Shown piece after piece: positions 7,692 to 16,648 of a stretch of DNA of 64,000 bases. The stretch comes from Aureitalea sp. L0-47 (GTDB lineage: Bacteria; Bacteroidota; Bacteroidia; Flavobacteriales; Flavobacteriaceae), in assembly GCF_026126405.1 (NCBI RefSeq), contig NZ_JAFMTQ010000015.1:24364-88363 (forward strand), written 5' to 3'. A program made the position numbers and the translations under genes. Position 1 is the first letter of the stretch. Every line of letters starts with the position of its first letter. A model generated the notes under the pieces. The model made no database searches. It saw only the letters and a program-made list of their open reading frames with translations, and was not told the DNA's origin.

Positions 7692-8423
7692 CTAGTTGGA
7701 GTTAATGCTTCCCGAGCCCGATACTTTCGTATCTCTCTTCTCAGGATTACCTTCATATTTAATATCTCCCGAACCATTCACTCTTGCTTTCAGGTATTTA
7801 CTGGCATACACTGAAGCATCGCCTGATCCTGATACGGTTGCATCTGTGTTTTCCGAACGAAGCCCGTCTCCATCGAAATCACCGCTTCCTGTAACTTTAA
7901 CGTCCAGGTTAGTAGTTCTTCCTGAGACTACGATATCTCCGGATCCGGTTACGGTTGCATCTACAGTATTCGCAGCTACTTCGAGATCAACATCTCCCGA
8001 TCCGGTAACCTTGATCACAAGGTTATCACTTTCTATAGGATCTTCGGTATTTATGTCTCCGGACCCCGTTAAGGATACTTCAGAAATATCTTCAAAAGGA
8101 ACATATACATGGATACCTTTTTTGGTCTTCAGATAGGTGTTTTTCTTAGTACGTATCTTTAGAGTATTGTTCTCTACCTCGACAACAATATATTCCTGAA
8201 GGTTCTCATCGGTCTTTATCGTGATCGTTCCTTCCGAACCTCTCATAAGGTGTACATCCATGGAACCTATGCCTTTTACAGCATCGTAGCTTCCTGTATT
8301 CACGGTTTTGGTGGTCACGTTCCCGTTGCCAACAACTTTCTTATTTCCCCATTGGGCAAAGACATTGCCTGTACCCATCATTACAATTGCCAGGGCGAGC
8401 ACATACTTAAATAACCTGTTCAT
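7692..8423 (-). CDS. GSGD-repeat surface protein (DUF2807, putative adhesin head domain)
   Basis: This 243-residue protein carries a signal peptide (about residues 1-23, ending VFAQ) and a DUF2807 domain, predicted as a right-handed beta solenoid. The second half has six GSGD motifs and a final GSGS, spaced about 19-20 residues apart, one per coil. The start of the domain (KGIGSMDVHLMRG) is typical. It is the last gene of an operon with an ECF sigma factor, an anti-sigma factor and another solenoid protein, 19 bases after the latter. Function is unknown; the context suggests an envelope-stress or surface role. Confidence 0.85.
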   Translation of the reverse strand: MNRLFKYVLALAIVMMGTGNVFAQWGNKKVVGNGNVTTKTVNTGSYDAVKGIGSMDVHLMRGSEGTITIKTDENLQEYIVVEVENNTLKIRTKKNTYLKTKKGIHVYVPFEDISEVSLTGSGDINTEDPIESDNLVIKVTGSGDVDLEVAANTVDATVTGSGDIVVSGRTTNLDVKVTGSGDFDGDGLRSENTDATVSGSGDASVYASKYLKARVNGSGDIKYEGNPEKRDTKVSGSGSINSN

Positions 8424-8442
8424 TTTTATAGTATTTTGATGA

Positions 8443-9525
8443 TTAAAGTTTCTTCATACTTACACCTCCATAGGTGGAATTAATGTTTATCGTGTTGCCA
8501 GAATTAGCACTTCCATGATAGCCTTCATATAATTTGTTAGAATTGCTCTTGTCACTTCGTTGTACATTCAGATCATCTGTACCGTTAAACCCGGCATACG
8601 ACAGTTTCACAATGAAATCGAAATTCGCGCTCGAGTCATATCCTAATTTAACGCCTGTATAGTCCGACTTGATCACGACATCCTTTACAGAAGAAGTAAG
8701 CCTGTCCACATGAATGGAACCGTAGTCGGTATTCAGGTTTAAGGAGCCAGTTACTGTTCCTATCTTGTTAGGAATATAATTTCCGCTCCCTACCAGTTTA
8801 TTCACTTTTCCTACTACCAGTTTTCCGTAATCTGAGTTGTAGTTTAGCTCGTCGGCCTCACCAATATCCGAATTCGAATAATCGGCATTAAGATCAAGGC
8901 GCTCCACCTTATCTAGGGTAAATCCGGAATAATCGGCATTGATCCTTCCACTTTTCATATACTCAATTGTTGAATTATTGGTGTAGTCGAAATTAAGTGA
9001 ATTGTCCTCAGCTCGTAACTCACCAATAATGATTTGGCCGTAGTCACAGCTGATCTTTGCATTCCCGTCAAGTTGATTAAGACTAATCGAACCATAATCA
9101 TTGCTGAGGTCAACAGAATTAGTTACGGGCAACCTAATAGTGTAGTTAACTTCAACCTGGACGTTGTTCCTTTTGTTACCCCACATGCTCCAGCCACCTT
9201 TTTTTCCTCCGAATCTGGTTTTCGCAGATACAAGAGTGGCACTTCCTGAAAATTCAACATCGATCTCTTCCAGTCGTTTCTGAACTTTCTCTTCGTTATC
9301 GCCATTGGTAGTAATAGTTACTTCGATAACCGTTCTGTTCTCACTCCAGGTTGTTATGTCGATGTTTCCATAGGAATTATCAACTCGCAATCCTGCATTT
9401 GCATTTACTGCATACTCTTTATTGAGTGTTTTGGTCTTGGTGTATTTTCCTTTGAACTTGTCGTTCGCTGTAACCACGGCTGGCAACAGCAGAAGGATTA
9501 TAAGGGATTTAAATAGTAATTTCAT
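8443..9525 (-). CDS. DUF4097-like beta-solenoid envelope protein
   Basis: A signal peptide (LLLLPAVVTAN) is followed by a domain opening with VDNSYGNIDITTW, as in DUF4097 putative adhesins. At least eight coils of about 20 residues repeat a motif of the type N-x-DY-(G/S/T), e.g. NDYGSISL, NADYSGFT, NSDYGKLV and NTDYGSIH. Start is ATG 9525 or the ATG two codons upstream at 9531; both lie inside the end of the anti-sigma gene, so translation is probably coupled. It resembles the companions of LiaG-like envelope genes. Molecular function is unknown. Confidence 0.8.
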   Translation of the reverse strand: MKLLFKSLIILLLLPAVVTANDKFKGKYTKTKTLNKEYAVNANAGLRVDNSYGNIDITTWSENRTVIEVTITTNGDNEEKVQKRLEEIDVEFSGSATLVSAKTRFGGKKGGWSMWGNKRNNVQVEVNYTIRLPVTNSVDLSNDYGSISLNQLDGNAKISCDYGQIIIGELRAEDNSLNFDYTNNSTIEYMKSGRINADYSGFTLDKVERLDLNADYSNSDIGEADELNYNSDYGKLVVGKVNKLVGSGNYIPNKIGTVTGSLNLNTDYGSIHVDRLTSSVKDVVIKSDYTGVKLGYDSSANFDFIVKLSYAGFNGTDDLNVQRSDKSNSNKLYEGYHGSANSGNTININSTYGGVSMKKL

Positions 9526-10066
9526 TGTCATTCATTTTAAGGTTTTTAACTTCCTCGACGATGAAAACCACTTGTTCTAACAGATCGATCCGTTTCTGAA
9601 AGTTGGAGATCATGGCGTAAATCACGCGCTTGTCATTCCCACTGTCAATTAGATCCTGTCTCAGCAGTTGATATTCTTCTTCAAGGTTGGTTATCTGATT
9701 CAATGCGTCGTCGATCATGGCTTTGGTTTCAGGTGTTTCAAAACTCTTCAGCTTTTCGATCTCGGAATTGATGGTTGAAACAAAAAAGGTTTGTGTCTGT
9801 TCCATCTCAGGAGAAACACTGGCCAATTCGCCCGATGGTGCTGGACTCTTCAGAAGAGAGAATCCAAGGCCAATAAGCACAACTACAGATGCCGCGATGG
9901 ATAACGGTCGCCACCAATTCACACGGACTTTCGTTTCCGTATTCGCCTTATCATGAGCTGCATTCAGCTTATCAAGAAAACGTTTTTGGTGCCCTTCAGG
10001 AGTTTGATGTACGTCAAACTTGCCTTTGTGGGAATCAAACAATTCATCTATAGTATTTTTATTCAT
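9509..10066 (-). CDS. Probable membrane anti-sigma factor
   Basis: This 185-residue protein has an N-terminal cytosolic part of about 45 residues, one transmembrane helix (WWRPLSIAASVVVLIGLGFSLL, about residues 47-68) and a C-terminal part rich in heptad-like leucines and charges, probably a periplasmic coiled coil. It starts with ATGA overlapping the stop of the ECF sigma gene, the usual arrangement for a cognate anti-sigma factor. There is no zinc HxxxCxxC motif, so it is not a ZAS-type protein. The ORF overlaps the next gene by about 17-23 bases. Confidence 0.75.
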   Translation of the reverse strand: MNKNTIDELFDSHKGKFDVHQTPEGHQKRFLDKLNAAHDKANTETKVRVNWWRPLSIAASVVVLIGLGFSLLKSPAPSGELASVSPEMEQTQTFFVSTINSEIEKLKSFETPETKAMIDDALNQITNLEEEYQLLRQDLIDSGNDKRVIYAMISNFQKRIDLLEQVVFIVEEVKNLKMNDNEITI

Positions 10067-10617
10067 AATTCTTGTGTTAACTTCTTGCGTAAACTATCTT
10101 TTGCTCTTGAGATCAATGTCCTGCAATTCGCATAACTAATGTCCATGATCTCACATATTTCCTCGTAGTCGTATCCTTCAATAAAATGCAAATTGAGTAT
10201 CCTGTGGTAGCTGTCATGCAATTCATCCATGCAACTCAACAACTTCTTCACCTGCACACCGGAGTAGTCTTCGTCATAACCATTCATCTCTCCCGTATTG
10301 TCTTCTTCTGAAAGAAACTCATCCGAAACCATCACATACCTGGACGATTTCCGGTACTGGGTTAAACTATTGTTGATCACGATCCGCTTTAGCCAGGCTC
10401 CGAAGGTGGCATCACCTTTAAAACTATCCAGCTTACTGAAAGCGGTAATAAAGGATTCCTGCATGATATCTTCGGCCTCGGCACTGTCCTTTACGATTCG
10501 CAATGAGACATTAAACATGGCCTGCTGGTAACGATTGTACACTTCCAACTGGGCCAGCTGGTTTCCCTGTTTACAAAGAACGAGTAACGCGTTTATATTT
10601 TGATTGGTTAGTGACAA
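10063..10617 (-). CDS. ECF-type RNA polymerase sigma factor
   Basis: This 184-residue sigma-70 family protein has region 2 (AEDIMQESFITAFSKLDSF, about residues 45-65) and region 4 helix-turn-helix (YEEICEIMDISYANCRTLISRAKDSL, about 150-178). The start is a TTG at 10617: no ATG exists before residue 34, which would delete part of region 2. It heads a minus-strand operon with an anti-sigma factor and two solenoid proteins. A TGTAAC-N16-TATCTTTA sequence upstream could be its own autoregulated promoter. Confidence 0.88.
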   Translation of the reverse strand: MSLTNQNINALLVLCKQGNQLAQLEVYNRYQQAMFNVSLRIVKDSAEAEDIMQESFITAFSKLDSFKGDATFGAWLKRIVINNSLTQYRKSSRYVMVSDEFLSEEDNTGEMNGYDEDYSGVQVKKLLSCMDELHDSYHRILNLHFIEGYDYEEICEIMDISYANCRTLISRAKDSLRKKLTQEL

Positions 10618-10638
10618 CTAAAAAACACATGTTTACCC

Positions 10639-10668
10639 TAAAGATAAGCCTCTTGATAATTTGTTACA
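10639..10668 (-). promoter_or_regulatory. Candidate promoter of the ECF sigma operon
   Basis: On the minus strand TGTAAC (10668-10663) is followed after 16 bases by TATCTTTA (10646-10639), about 21 bases before the sigma start. The TGTAAC element resembles the AAC-type -35 boxes of ECF promoters, which suggests autoregulation. TATCTTTA also resembles a housekeeping -7 box. Confidence 0.3.
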
Positions 10669-10690
10669 CTTAGTTCCGAATTTTTTTCGA

Positions 10691-10707
10691 TTGGCACAAG
10701 AATTGAC
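10691..10707 (+). promoter_or_regulatory. Sigma-54-like -24/-12 element
   Basis: TTGGCAC-N5-TTGA resembles the sigma-54 consensus TTGGCAC-N5-TTGCA. The conserved C of the -12 GC is replaced by A. It sits 128 bases upstream of lon and reads towards it. It could also be a chance match. Confidence 0.25.
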
Positions 10708-10789
10708 CTTTATATGGCAGAGAAACTCTTGCATCCCTTATACAATGGGCCAAACAAAAAGAGTTAAGTTTAAAAAAGAAAATTAGGAA

Positions 10790-10818
10790 ATTGTGTTGAC
10801 TCAATTTAGTGACACAAT
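10790..10818. promoter_or_regulatory. Inverted repeat upstream of lon
   Basis: ATTGTGT (10790-10796) and ACACAAT (10812-10818) form a perfect 7-bp inverted repeat with a 15-base spacer, ending 15 bases before the lon ATG. It could be an operator or a leader hairpin. Confidence 0.3.
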
Positions 10819-10833
10819 GTCGTACAATATACT

Positions 10834-13284
10834 ATGGCTAAAACGAAATTAACATCAGTAGACAGTTTGTCATTTCAGGATCTGACCGAAGACGCCGATC
10901 TTATCCCCCTTATGACCCCGGAAGATGAAGATGCGATGAATAAGGAGGACCTGCCACAGGTGCTGCCCATACTTCCCCTCAGAAATACGGTGTTGTTCCC
11001 GGGAGTGGTGATTCCCATTACCGCGGGAAGGGATAAGTCTATCAAACTTATCAACGAAACCAATAAGGGGAATAAGATGATCGGGGTTGTAGCCCAGAAA
11101 GAAGAGGCAAAAGAAGATCCCGGGATAAAGGATATTAATCGTATTGGAACGGTGGCTCAGATTCTCAGGGTGTTGAAAATGCCTGATGGGAATACCACCG
11201 TGATCATCCAGGGTAAGAAACGCTTCGAAGTGAATGAGGTGATCACTACAGATCCTTATATGACTGCTACTATTAGCGAAGTTGCCGAAGCGAGACCAGC
11301 ACCCGATAATGAAGAGTTCAAAGCGATTATAGATTCCATCAAGGAAATGGCTCTGGAGATCATAAAAGACAGCCCGAATATTCCTTCGGAAGCTGCTTTT
11401 GCCATTCGAAATATTGAAAGCACATCTTTCTTAGTGAACTTTGTGTCTTCAAACCTCAATATCACCGTTGCGGAGAAACAGAAGCTTTTAGAGATCAACA
11501 ACCTGAAAGAACGTGCGCTTGAAACCATGCGCTATATGAACATTGAGATTCAGAAGTTATCACTTCGACAGGATATTCAATCGAAGGTAGAGAGTGATAT
11601 CAGTCAGCAGCAACGTGAGTATTTCCTTCAGCAACAAATAAAGACCATACAGGAAGAGCTGGGAGGAAATTCCTATGAGGCGGAGATAGAAGAAATGCGT
11701 GCCAGGTCTAAATCCAAGCAGTGGGACGAGAAAGTAAAGGAACACTTCGATAAAGAACTGGCCAAGCTGCAGCGAATGAACCCGCAGGTAGCCGAATTCA
11801 GCATCCAGCGGAATTACCTGGAACTTATACTAGATCTTCCCTGGAATGAATACAGTGAGGATCAGTTCGACCTGAACCGCGCAAGGAAAATACTGGATAG
11901 GGATCATTACGGACTGGAAGATGTGAAGAAGCGAATCGTTGAATACCTGGCGGTCCTAAAGCTTCGGAATGATATGAAATCACCCATATTATGTCTGTAT
12001 GGCCCTCCGGGAGTTGGTAAGACATCCCTGGGTAAATCCGTTGCAGAGGCACTGGGAAGAGAATATGTTCGAATGTCCCTGGGTGGTTTGAGAGATGAAG
12101 CAGAGATCAGGGGACACCGGAAAACATACATAGGAGCCATGCCGGGACGTGTGGTTCAGAATATAAAGAAAGCGGGTACTTCCAATCCTGTATTCGTTTT
12201 AGATGAGATCGATAAACTTTCCATGGGACACCAGGGAGATCCATCTTCGGCCATGCTGGAAGTGTTGGATCCGGAACAGAACAGCGAGTTTTATGATAAC
12301 TTCCTTGAATTAGGTTACGATCTTTCTAAAGTAATGTTCATCGCTACGGCTAATAGTTTGAGCACCATCCAACCGGCCTTGCGAGACCGTATGGAGATCA
12401 TCAATGTTTCAGGTTATACTATCGAAGAGAAAGTTGAAATTGGCAAGAGACACCTGCTTCCGAAGCAATTGGAAGAACACGGACTCAATAAATCGCACTT
12501 GAGCATAGGAAAACGACAACTCGAAAAGATCGTTGAAGGCTATACCCGCGAGAGTGGTGTGCGTGGTCTGGAAAAACAAATTGCTAAAATGGTACGTCAT
12601 GCGGCCATGAAGATCGCCATGGACGAGTCTTATGACCAGAAAGTGAGCAACGATATGATAGAAAAAGTACTTGGGCCGCCTAAATTAGAGCGTGATAAGT
12701 ACGAAAACAATGACGTGGCCGGTGTGGTAACGGGCTTGGCCTGGACAAGGGTAGGAGGAGATATTTTATTTATTGAATCAATTCTTTCTAAAGGAAAAGG
12801 GCAACTCACCATGACCGGTAACCTTGGGAAAGTGATGAAAGAATCTGCTACCATTGCTTTGGAATTCATCAAGTCGAATGCAGACAGACTAGGGTTGCGA
12901 CCGGAGATATTCGAAAAGTACAATGTACATATTCACGTTCCAGAAGGGGCTACACCAAAAGATGGGCCTTCGGCGGGTATTACCATGCTAACTTCACTGG
13001 TTTCACTCTTCACCCAGAGAAAAGTGAAGAAAAGCCTGGCGATGACAGGAGAGATAACCCTTAGAGGTAAAGTGCTTCCGGTAGGTGGGATCAAAGAAAA
13101 GATATTGGCCGCCAAAAGAGCACGAATCAAGGAGATCATGCTAAGTGAAGACAACCGAAAGGACATTGAGGAGATCAAACCGGACTACCTTAAAGGACTT
13201 ACATTCCATTATGTGAAGAACATGGCGGAAGTGTTACAGGTAGCGCTTACGAATCAGAAAGTGAAAAATGCAAAGAAACTATAG
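10834..13284 (+). CDS. lon: ATP-dependent protease Lon
   Basis: This 816-residue cytosolic AAA+ serine protease degrades damaged and regulatory proteins. The N-terminal substrate domain starts at [14 protein letters not shown], followed by a long coiled coil. The Walker A motif GPPGVGKT is at residues 390-397, followed by the Walker B FVLDEIDK. The protease domain has the Ser-Lys dyad S713 (DGPSAGITM) and K754 (GGIKEKILA). Length is normal. It is a single gene; an inverted repeat and a sigma-54-like element lie upstream. Confidence 0.98.
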   Translation: MAKTKLTSVDSLSFQDLTEDADLIPLMTPEDEDAMNKEDLPQVLPILPLRNTVLFPGVVIPITAGRDKSIKLINETNKGNKMIGVVAQKEEAKEDPGIKDINRIGTVAQILRVLKMPDGNTTVIIQGKKRFEVNEVITTDPYMTATISEVAEARPAPDNEEFKAIIDSIKEMALEIIKDSPNIPSEAAFAIRNIESTSFLVNFVSSNLNITVAEKQKLLEINNLKERALETMRYMNIEIQKLSLRQDIQSKVESDISQQQREYFLQQQIKTIQEELGGNSYEAEIEEMRARSKSKQWDEKVKEHFDKELAKLQRMNPQVAEFSIQRNYLELILDLPWNEYSEDQFDLNRARKILDRDHYGLEDVKKRIVEYLAVLKLRNDMKSPILCLYGPPGVGKTSLGKSVAEALGREYVRMSLGGLRDEAEIRGHRKTYIGAMPGRVVQNIKKAGTSNPVFVLDEIDKLSMGHQGDPSSAMLEVLDPEQNSEFYDNFLELGYDLSKVMFIATANSLSTIQPALRDRMEIINVSGYTIEEKVEIGKRHLLPKQLEEHGLNKSHLSIGKRQLEKIVEGYTRESGVRGLEKQIAKMVRHAAMKIAMDESYDQKVSNDMIEKVLGPPKLERDKYENNDVAGVVTGLAWTRVGGDILFIESILSKGKGQLTMTGNLGKVMKESATIALEFIKSNADRLGLRPEIFEKYNVHIHVPEGATPKDGPSAGITMLTSLVSLFTQRKVKKSLAMTGEITLRGKVLPVGGIKEKILAAKRARIKEIMLSEDNRKDIEEIKPDYLKGLTFHYVKNMAEVLQVALTNQKVKNAKKL

Positions 13285-13318
13285 GAATCGTTCATTGTGA
13301 TATTGATTCTTAAAAAGT

Positions 13319-13401
13319 TTTTGTCAAACCGAACTTGATTCGGTTTCCAAATAAATTGACCATATTGATTTTTAGATTCTGAATTAAATTCAGAATGACA
13401 A
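13319..13401. repeat. Interspersed palindromic repeat element, copy 1
   Basis: The element is bounded by TTTGTCA-like and TGACAA ends. It contains two palindromes, AACCGAA-cttga-TTCGGTT and ATTCTGAAT-ta-ATTCAGAAT, separated by an AT-rich spacer. The same layout occurs at 19310-19406 and, in divergent form, at 21359-21460. It lies in the gap between lon and porQ. Confidence 0.7.
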
Positions 13402-13511
13402 CTCGGCTTCTATTTATCCACTTTTATTATCTTCCGAATCATTTCGTGCTCCGCCAAAAATAAATTATACTTGCAGTCGTTTTAGATTTCAGGGAAAGAA
13501 TCTCGCGCTCC

Positions 13512-14531
13512 ATGCACCATACGATAATTTACGTATTAACTATCTTATTATCGGCTTCAACTTTTGCCCAGGTGGGCGGACGCTCTACTTACCAGTTCCT
13601 CAATCTTGTCAATTCTCCCAGGCAGGCGGCTCTGGGTGGGAAAACTATTACCAATTACGACTACGACGTGACCCAGGGAATGTTCAACCCGGCAAGTATC
13701 AATCCTGCCATGGACAACCAATTGTCTTTAAATTACACCAACTATATAGGCGATATCAATTACGGGACCGCTGCCTATGCTTATTTATGGGACCGAAGAA
13801 CCCAGGTGCTCCACGTGGGGGCGACCTATATAAATTACGGTCAGTTTGACGGCTATGACGAATTCGGGAATCCCACCAGTAGTTTCAGTGGGGGAGAAGT
13901 AGCACTATCATTCGGACATGCACGGAATATTGCTTTTACCAATTTTCACGTGGGAGCCAACGTAAAACTGATCTCATCCACTTTGGAAAATTACTCGTCT
14001 TTTGGAGGAGCACTGGATATCGGAGTGATGTATGTGTATGCAGACTGGGACCTGCACATTACCGCAGTAGCGCGAAACATAGGAACACAGTTCACGCCTT
14101 ACGACACTGAATACGAGCCGCTCCCTTTTGAAGTTATCTTCGGAATTTCGCAAACTTTACAGAATATCCCTATTCGTTGGCATGTTACTATGGATAATTT
14201 GCAACGATGGAATGTTGCCTTTTCCAATCCGAACCGTGAAATAACCGACCTCGAGGGGAATGTGCAAGGTGAGAACATTAACTTTATCGATAATGCGCTA
14301 CGCCACGTGATCGTTGGACTTGAATTATTTCCCGAAGGAGGTTTTAACGTCAGACTTGGATACAACTTGAGAAGAGCAGAAGAACTTCGGATAGTTGACA
14401 GGCGAGCCTTTGCCGGTCTGAGTGCAGGATTTTCACTGAAATTGAATAAACTACGCCTAAGCTATTCCTTTGCGAAATACAGTACAGCGGCTTCTACGAG
14501 TAACTTCGGACTAAACATCGACTTTCAGTAA
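13512..14531 (+). CDS. porQ: Type IX secretion system protein PorQ
   Basis: This 339-residue outer-membrane protein has a signal peptide (ending STFAQ) and a FadL/PorV-like beta barrel. The region after the signal (GGRSTYQFLNLVNSPRQAALGG) and the pattern NPASINPAMDNQLSLNYTNY are characteristic of PorQ, part of the T9SS attachment machinery. The stop overlaps the ATG of cmk by one base (TAATG), and porQ-cmk adjacency is common in this phylum. It indicates that the organism exports proteins by T9SS. Confidence 0.9.
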   Translation: MHHTIIYVLTILLSASTFAQVGGRSTYQFLNLVNSPRQAALGGKTITNYDYDVTQGMFNPASINPAMDNQLSLNYTNYIGDINYGTAAYAYLWDRRTQVLHVGATYINYGQFDGYDEFGNPTSSFSGGEVALSFGHARNIAFTNFHVGANVKLISSTLENYSSFGGALDIGVMYVYADWDLHITAVARNIGTQFTPYDTEYEPLPFEVIFGISQTLQNIPIRWHVTMDNLQRWNVAFSNPNREITDLEGNVQGENINFIDNALRHVIVGLELFPEGGFNVRLGYNLRRAEELRIVDRRAFAGLSAGFSLKLNKLRLSYSFAKYSTAASTSNFGLNIDFQ

Positions 14532-15226
14532 TGGGTAAAATTACGATTGCAATCGACGGCTATTCATCCACGGGCAAGAGCACTGTAGCGCGGCAATTGG
14601 CGGAATGGTTGGGGTATGTATATGTCGATTCAGGTGCTATGTACAGGGCGGTCACTTTATATGCTATGCGGAAGGGGATCATTTCCGAAGAAAAATTTGA
14701 CAAAGCCGCACTTATCGATTCGCTTCCGGATATCGCACTTGAATTCCGGAAGAATTCTGAAAACAAGGCGGAGATCCATCTCAACGGTGAAAATGTTGAA
14801 AAACAGATCCGCACCCTGGAAGTTTCTGAATATGTGAGTCCGATCGCTACCGTACCTGAAGTCAGACGCAAACTTGTGGCATTGCAGCACACCATGGGAG
14901 AAGACAAGGGTGTAGTGATGGATGGTCGGGATATAGGAACAGTGGTCTTTCCTAAAGCCGAATTAAAGATCTTCATGAATGCCTCTGCGCGAGTTAGAGC
15001 CGAACGTCGCTTTAAAGAATTGAATGAAAGAGGTGATGAAATTACTTTTAACGAAGTACTTGAGAACGTGAATGAACGAGATCAGATCGACACTACACGA
15101 GAAGATTCCCCACTGCGCAAAGCAGAGGACGCCATCGAGATAGACAATACCGAAACTAATATCGAGGACCAGTTTCATATCATACTTCAATTGGCACAGG
15201 ACAGGATAGCGGGAAGAGTAAAATAG
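14531..15226 (+). CDS. cmk: Cytidylate kinase
   Basis: This 231-residue enzyme phosphorylates CMP and dCMP to the diphosphates. The P-loop GYSSTGKS is at residues 10-17. Other signatures are VDSGAMYRAVT, the DGRDIGTVVFP motif near residue 137, and the lid RRFKELNERG. Length is normal. It is co-transcribed with porQ with a one-base overlap. Confidence 0.96.
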   Translation: MGKITIAIDGYSSTGKSTVARQLAEWLGYVYVDSGAMYRAVTLYAMRKGIISEEKFDKAALIDSLPDIALEFRKNSENKAEIHLNGENVEKQIRTLEVSEYVSPIATVPEVRRKLVALQHTMGEDKGVVMDGRDIGTVVFPKAELKIFMNASARVRAERRFKELNERGDEITFNEVLENVNERDQIDTTREDSPLRKAEDAIEIDNTETNIEDQFHIILQLAQDRIAGRVK

Positions 15227-15344
15227 TGCATTACACCGATAATATTAATCACTTCATCTAATATAACAAGTATATTCCTACATTTTCTTGGATAGTAAGG
15301 GTTTATATTGTTGTTTTGACCCGAATTGCCCTAAATTCCTACAA

Positions 15345-16232
15345 ATGAAACGTATAATACCTACTATTCTATGCGCGTCGTTACTGCTGTGTTTTGTTTC
15401 CTGTTCCCAGGATTCAGATTTTTCTGCAGAAACCAGCCTAGACAGCGCCCATCTTTTACACGAACAATTACCTGAAAGATCTTTAAATCAAAGCACTGAA
15501 GGCTTATATCACGGAGCTGTACAGTCTGCTTCCACGACATCACGTGGTAAGATCTGGGTCAACATTGCCAATGATGGCATGTTCAATGCCCTTATCCAAT
15601 TGACTTCCGGAGAATCTTATGTCTTCGAGGCCAAAGCTGAGCTAATAGGTTCGAATGGTCAATTACCTCTAATCGAATTCGTTGGAGTCAATGGAGATTT
15701 TAGAATAGATCTCAGTAACATCCAAAACCCTCTAATTAATGATCTAACCATTAATGGTGAAGCCTATTACAGCCATCTGGTAAAAAGCATGAGCTCAAAT
15801 CCGGCCAGTGTTGCTACAGCTGTATTCCTTGAATTCAGCGACCCTATGTTCAATGGTACCTGGAGTATTATTGCTGATGGTACTTTAGTAAACCCTAATG
15901 GTGATAATGGTGATGGAATCACTTCGGTTATGGTTGTATATGATGGAGTATCCTATACCGACACTGCTATGGATCTGATCAATGCAGGACCTTGCCTTGG
16001 GAACGGAAGTTATGTGCCTACTATTAATTCGTTTGGAGTAACAGGATCAGTGGTTAGTGATTATCAAAACACTGCCTTCGCCGGAGGAATGTCCAAGTGG
16101 GACCTGGGCTACGATGCCGACACGGATACTTATATGAATTACATGAATTGTAACGCTGTGGTATCCGGGACTTTTTCCTGGACTAGCGCAGATGGTACAA
16201 TAATAAAGACAGGGGAGATCATTATGGACTAG
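15345..16232 (+). CDS. Lipoprotein of unknown function
   Basis: The 295-residue protein starts at ATG 15345 with a lipoprotein signal (LLLCFVSCSQ). The frame is open for 19 codons further upstream, but the signal peptide fixes this start. The mature part is beta-rich, with aspartate-glycine rich loops such as NPNGDNGDGIT. The first half resembles repeats of the type 'GKIWVNIANDGMFNALIQL' seen in Bacteroidota secreted proteins; I cannot name a family. It has a strong terminator and no clear operon partner. Confidence 0.7.
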   Translation: MKRIIPTILCASLLLCFVSCSQDSDFSAETSLDSAHLLHEQLPERSLNQSTEGLYHGAVQSASTTSRGKIWVNIANDGMFNALIQLTSGESYVFEAKAELIGSNGQLPLIEFVGVNGDFRIDLSNIQNPLINDLTINGEAYYSHLVKSMSSNPASVATAVFLEFSDPMFNGTWSIIADGTLVNPNGDNGDGITSVMVVYDGVSYTDTAMDLINAGPCLGNGSYVPTINSFGVTGSVVSDYQNTAFAGGMSKWDLGYDADTDTYMNYMNCNAVVSGTFSWTSADGTIIKTGEIIMD

Positions 16233-16251
16233 ATTCAAAAACATATGACAT

Positions 16252-16284
16252 AAAAAAACCACTCTTACGGGAGTGGTTTTTTAT
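16252..16284. terminator. Bidirectional terminator
   Basis: AAAAACCACTC pairs with GAGTGGTTTTT around a short loop, with seven A residues before and six T residues after. It ends the lipoprotein gene on the plus strand. It can also end a minus-strand transcript carrying the micro-ORFs at 16324-16738. Confidence 0.8.
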
Positions 16285-16323
16285 TCTGCTAACTTTAACT
16301 AAATAACTAATAAGTCCGGTATC

Positions 16324-16458
16324 TTAGAATATGTATGGCTTTCCCGGCATCGCCATATCACATCGCTGTGAAGCGAGTTTTAAGCGTTTGAGTAGAAACA
16401 GGTCCTTTCGTTGCGCCTCCTGCTTCATGATCGTGTGGATGTTTCTTGCTAAGTTCAT
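16324..16458 (-). CDS. Basic 44-residue ORF, third member of a micro-ORF cluster
   Basis: ATG at 16458, stop TAA at 16326-16324. The product is basic, with an amphipathic-looking middle (KDLFLLKRLKLASQR) and a hydrophobic C terminus (MAMPGKPYIF). I do not recognise it. It follows two tandem micro-ORFs on the same strand and lies directly upstream of a bidirectional terminator, consistent with one transcript. A plus-strand frame of 62 codons overlaps it (16331-16519); the same-strand context favours the minus strand. Coding status is less certain than for the tandem pair. Confidence 0.4.
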   Translation of the reverse strand: MNLARNIHTIMKQEAQRKDLFLLKRLKLASQRCDMAMPGKPYIF

Positions 16459-16473
16459 TGTTCTTGGTTTAAT

Positions 16474-16502
16474 ATCCTCCAAAGCTTCTTGCGAAGGAGG
16501 AT
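16474..16502 (-). promoter_or_regulatory. Hairpin with GCAA tetraloop between micro-ORFs
   Basis: On the minus strand ATCCTCC pairs with GGAGGAT, and inside it CTTC-GCAA-GAAG forms a second stem with a GNRA-type tetraloop. It lies 16 bases before the ATG of the 44-residue ORF. The 3' arm GGAGG would be sequestered by the fold. Confidence 0.4.
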
Positions 16503-16520
16503 GGGTTAGTTTGCCTTAGT

Positions 16521-16607
16521 TTATCTAAAGCGTCTTTTTGTGTTCCATGTAAACCCTTTACTTGTTCTGGGCTTTTCGGTTAAGGTGTTGCTATCTAAAG
16601 TTCTCAT
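16521..16607 (-). CDS. Micro-ORF A, 28 residues, paralogue of micro-ORF B
   Basis: ATG at 16607, TAA at 16523-16521. The peptide begins MRTLDSNTLTEKP and ends GFTWNTKRRFR; it is strongly basic and has no signal or membrane segment. It aligns without gaps to micro-ORF B. Eight of 28 codons differ: four are synonymous (including AGC against TCA for serine), three are conservative (D/N, R/K, T/S) and one is K/L. That pattern is expected of a translated gene under selection, not of a chance repeat. I do not recognise the family. Confidence 0.6.
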   Translation of the reverse strand: MRTLDSNTLTEKPRTSKGFTWNTKRRFR

Positions 16608-16648
16608 GATTGTTGTTTTTTATAGTTTGATTAGGTCTTAAAGTGTGC

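Noticed and set aside
10713..10785. Two tiny ORFs upstream of lon (17 and 13 codons)
   Set aside because: Too short, no repeat or conservation evidence within the window, and no clear promoter.
14099..14976. Long minus-strand frames inside porQ and cmk
   Set aside because: Shadow frames of real genes on the other strand.
16331..16519. Plus-strand 62-codon ORF opposite the 44-residue micro-ORF
   Set aside because: It is antisense to the minus-strand cluster, has an odd cysteine- and arginine-rich composition, and lies after a terminator with no promoter seen. The minus-strand reading fits the context better, though I could not exclude this frame by conservation.
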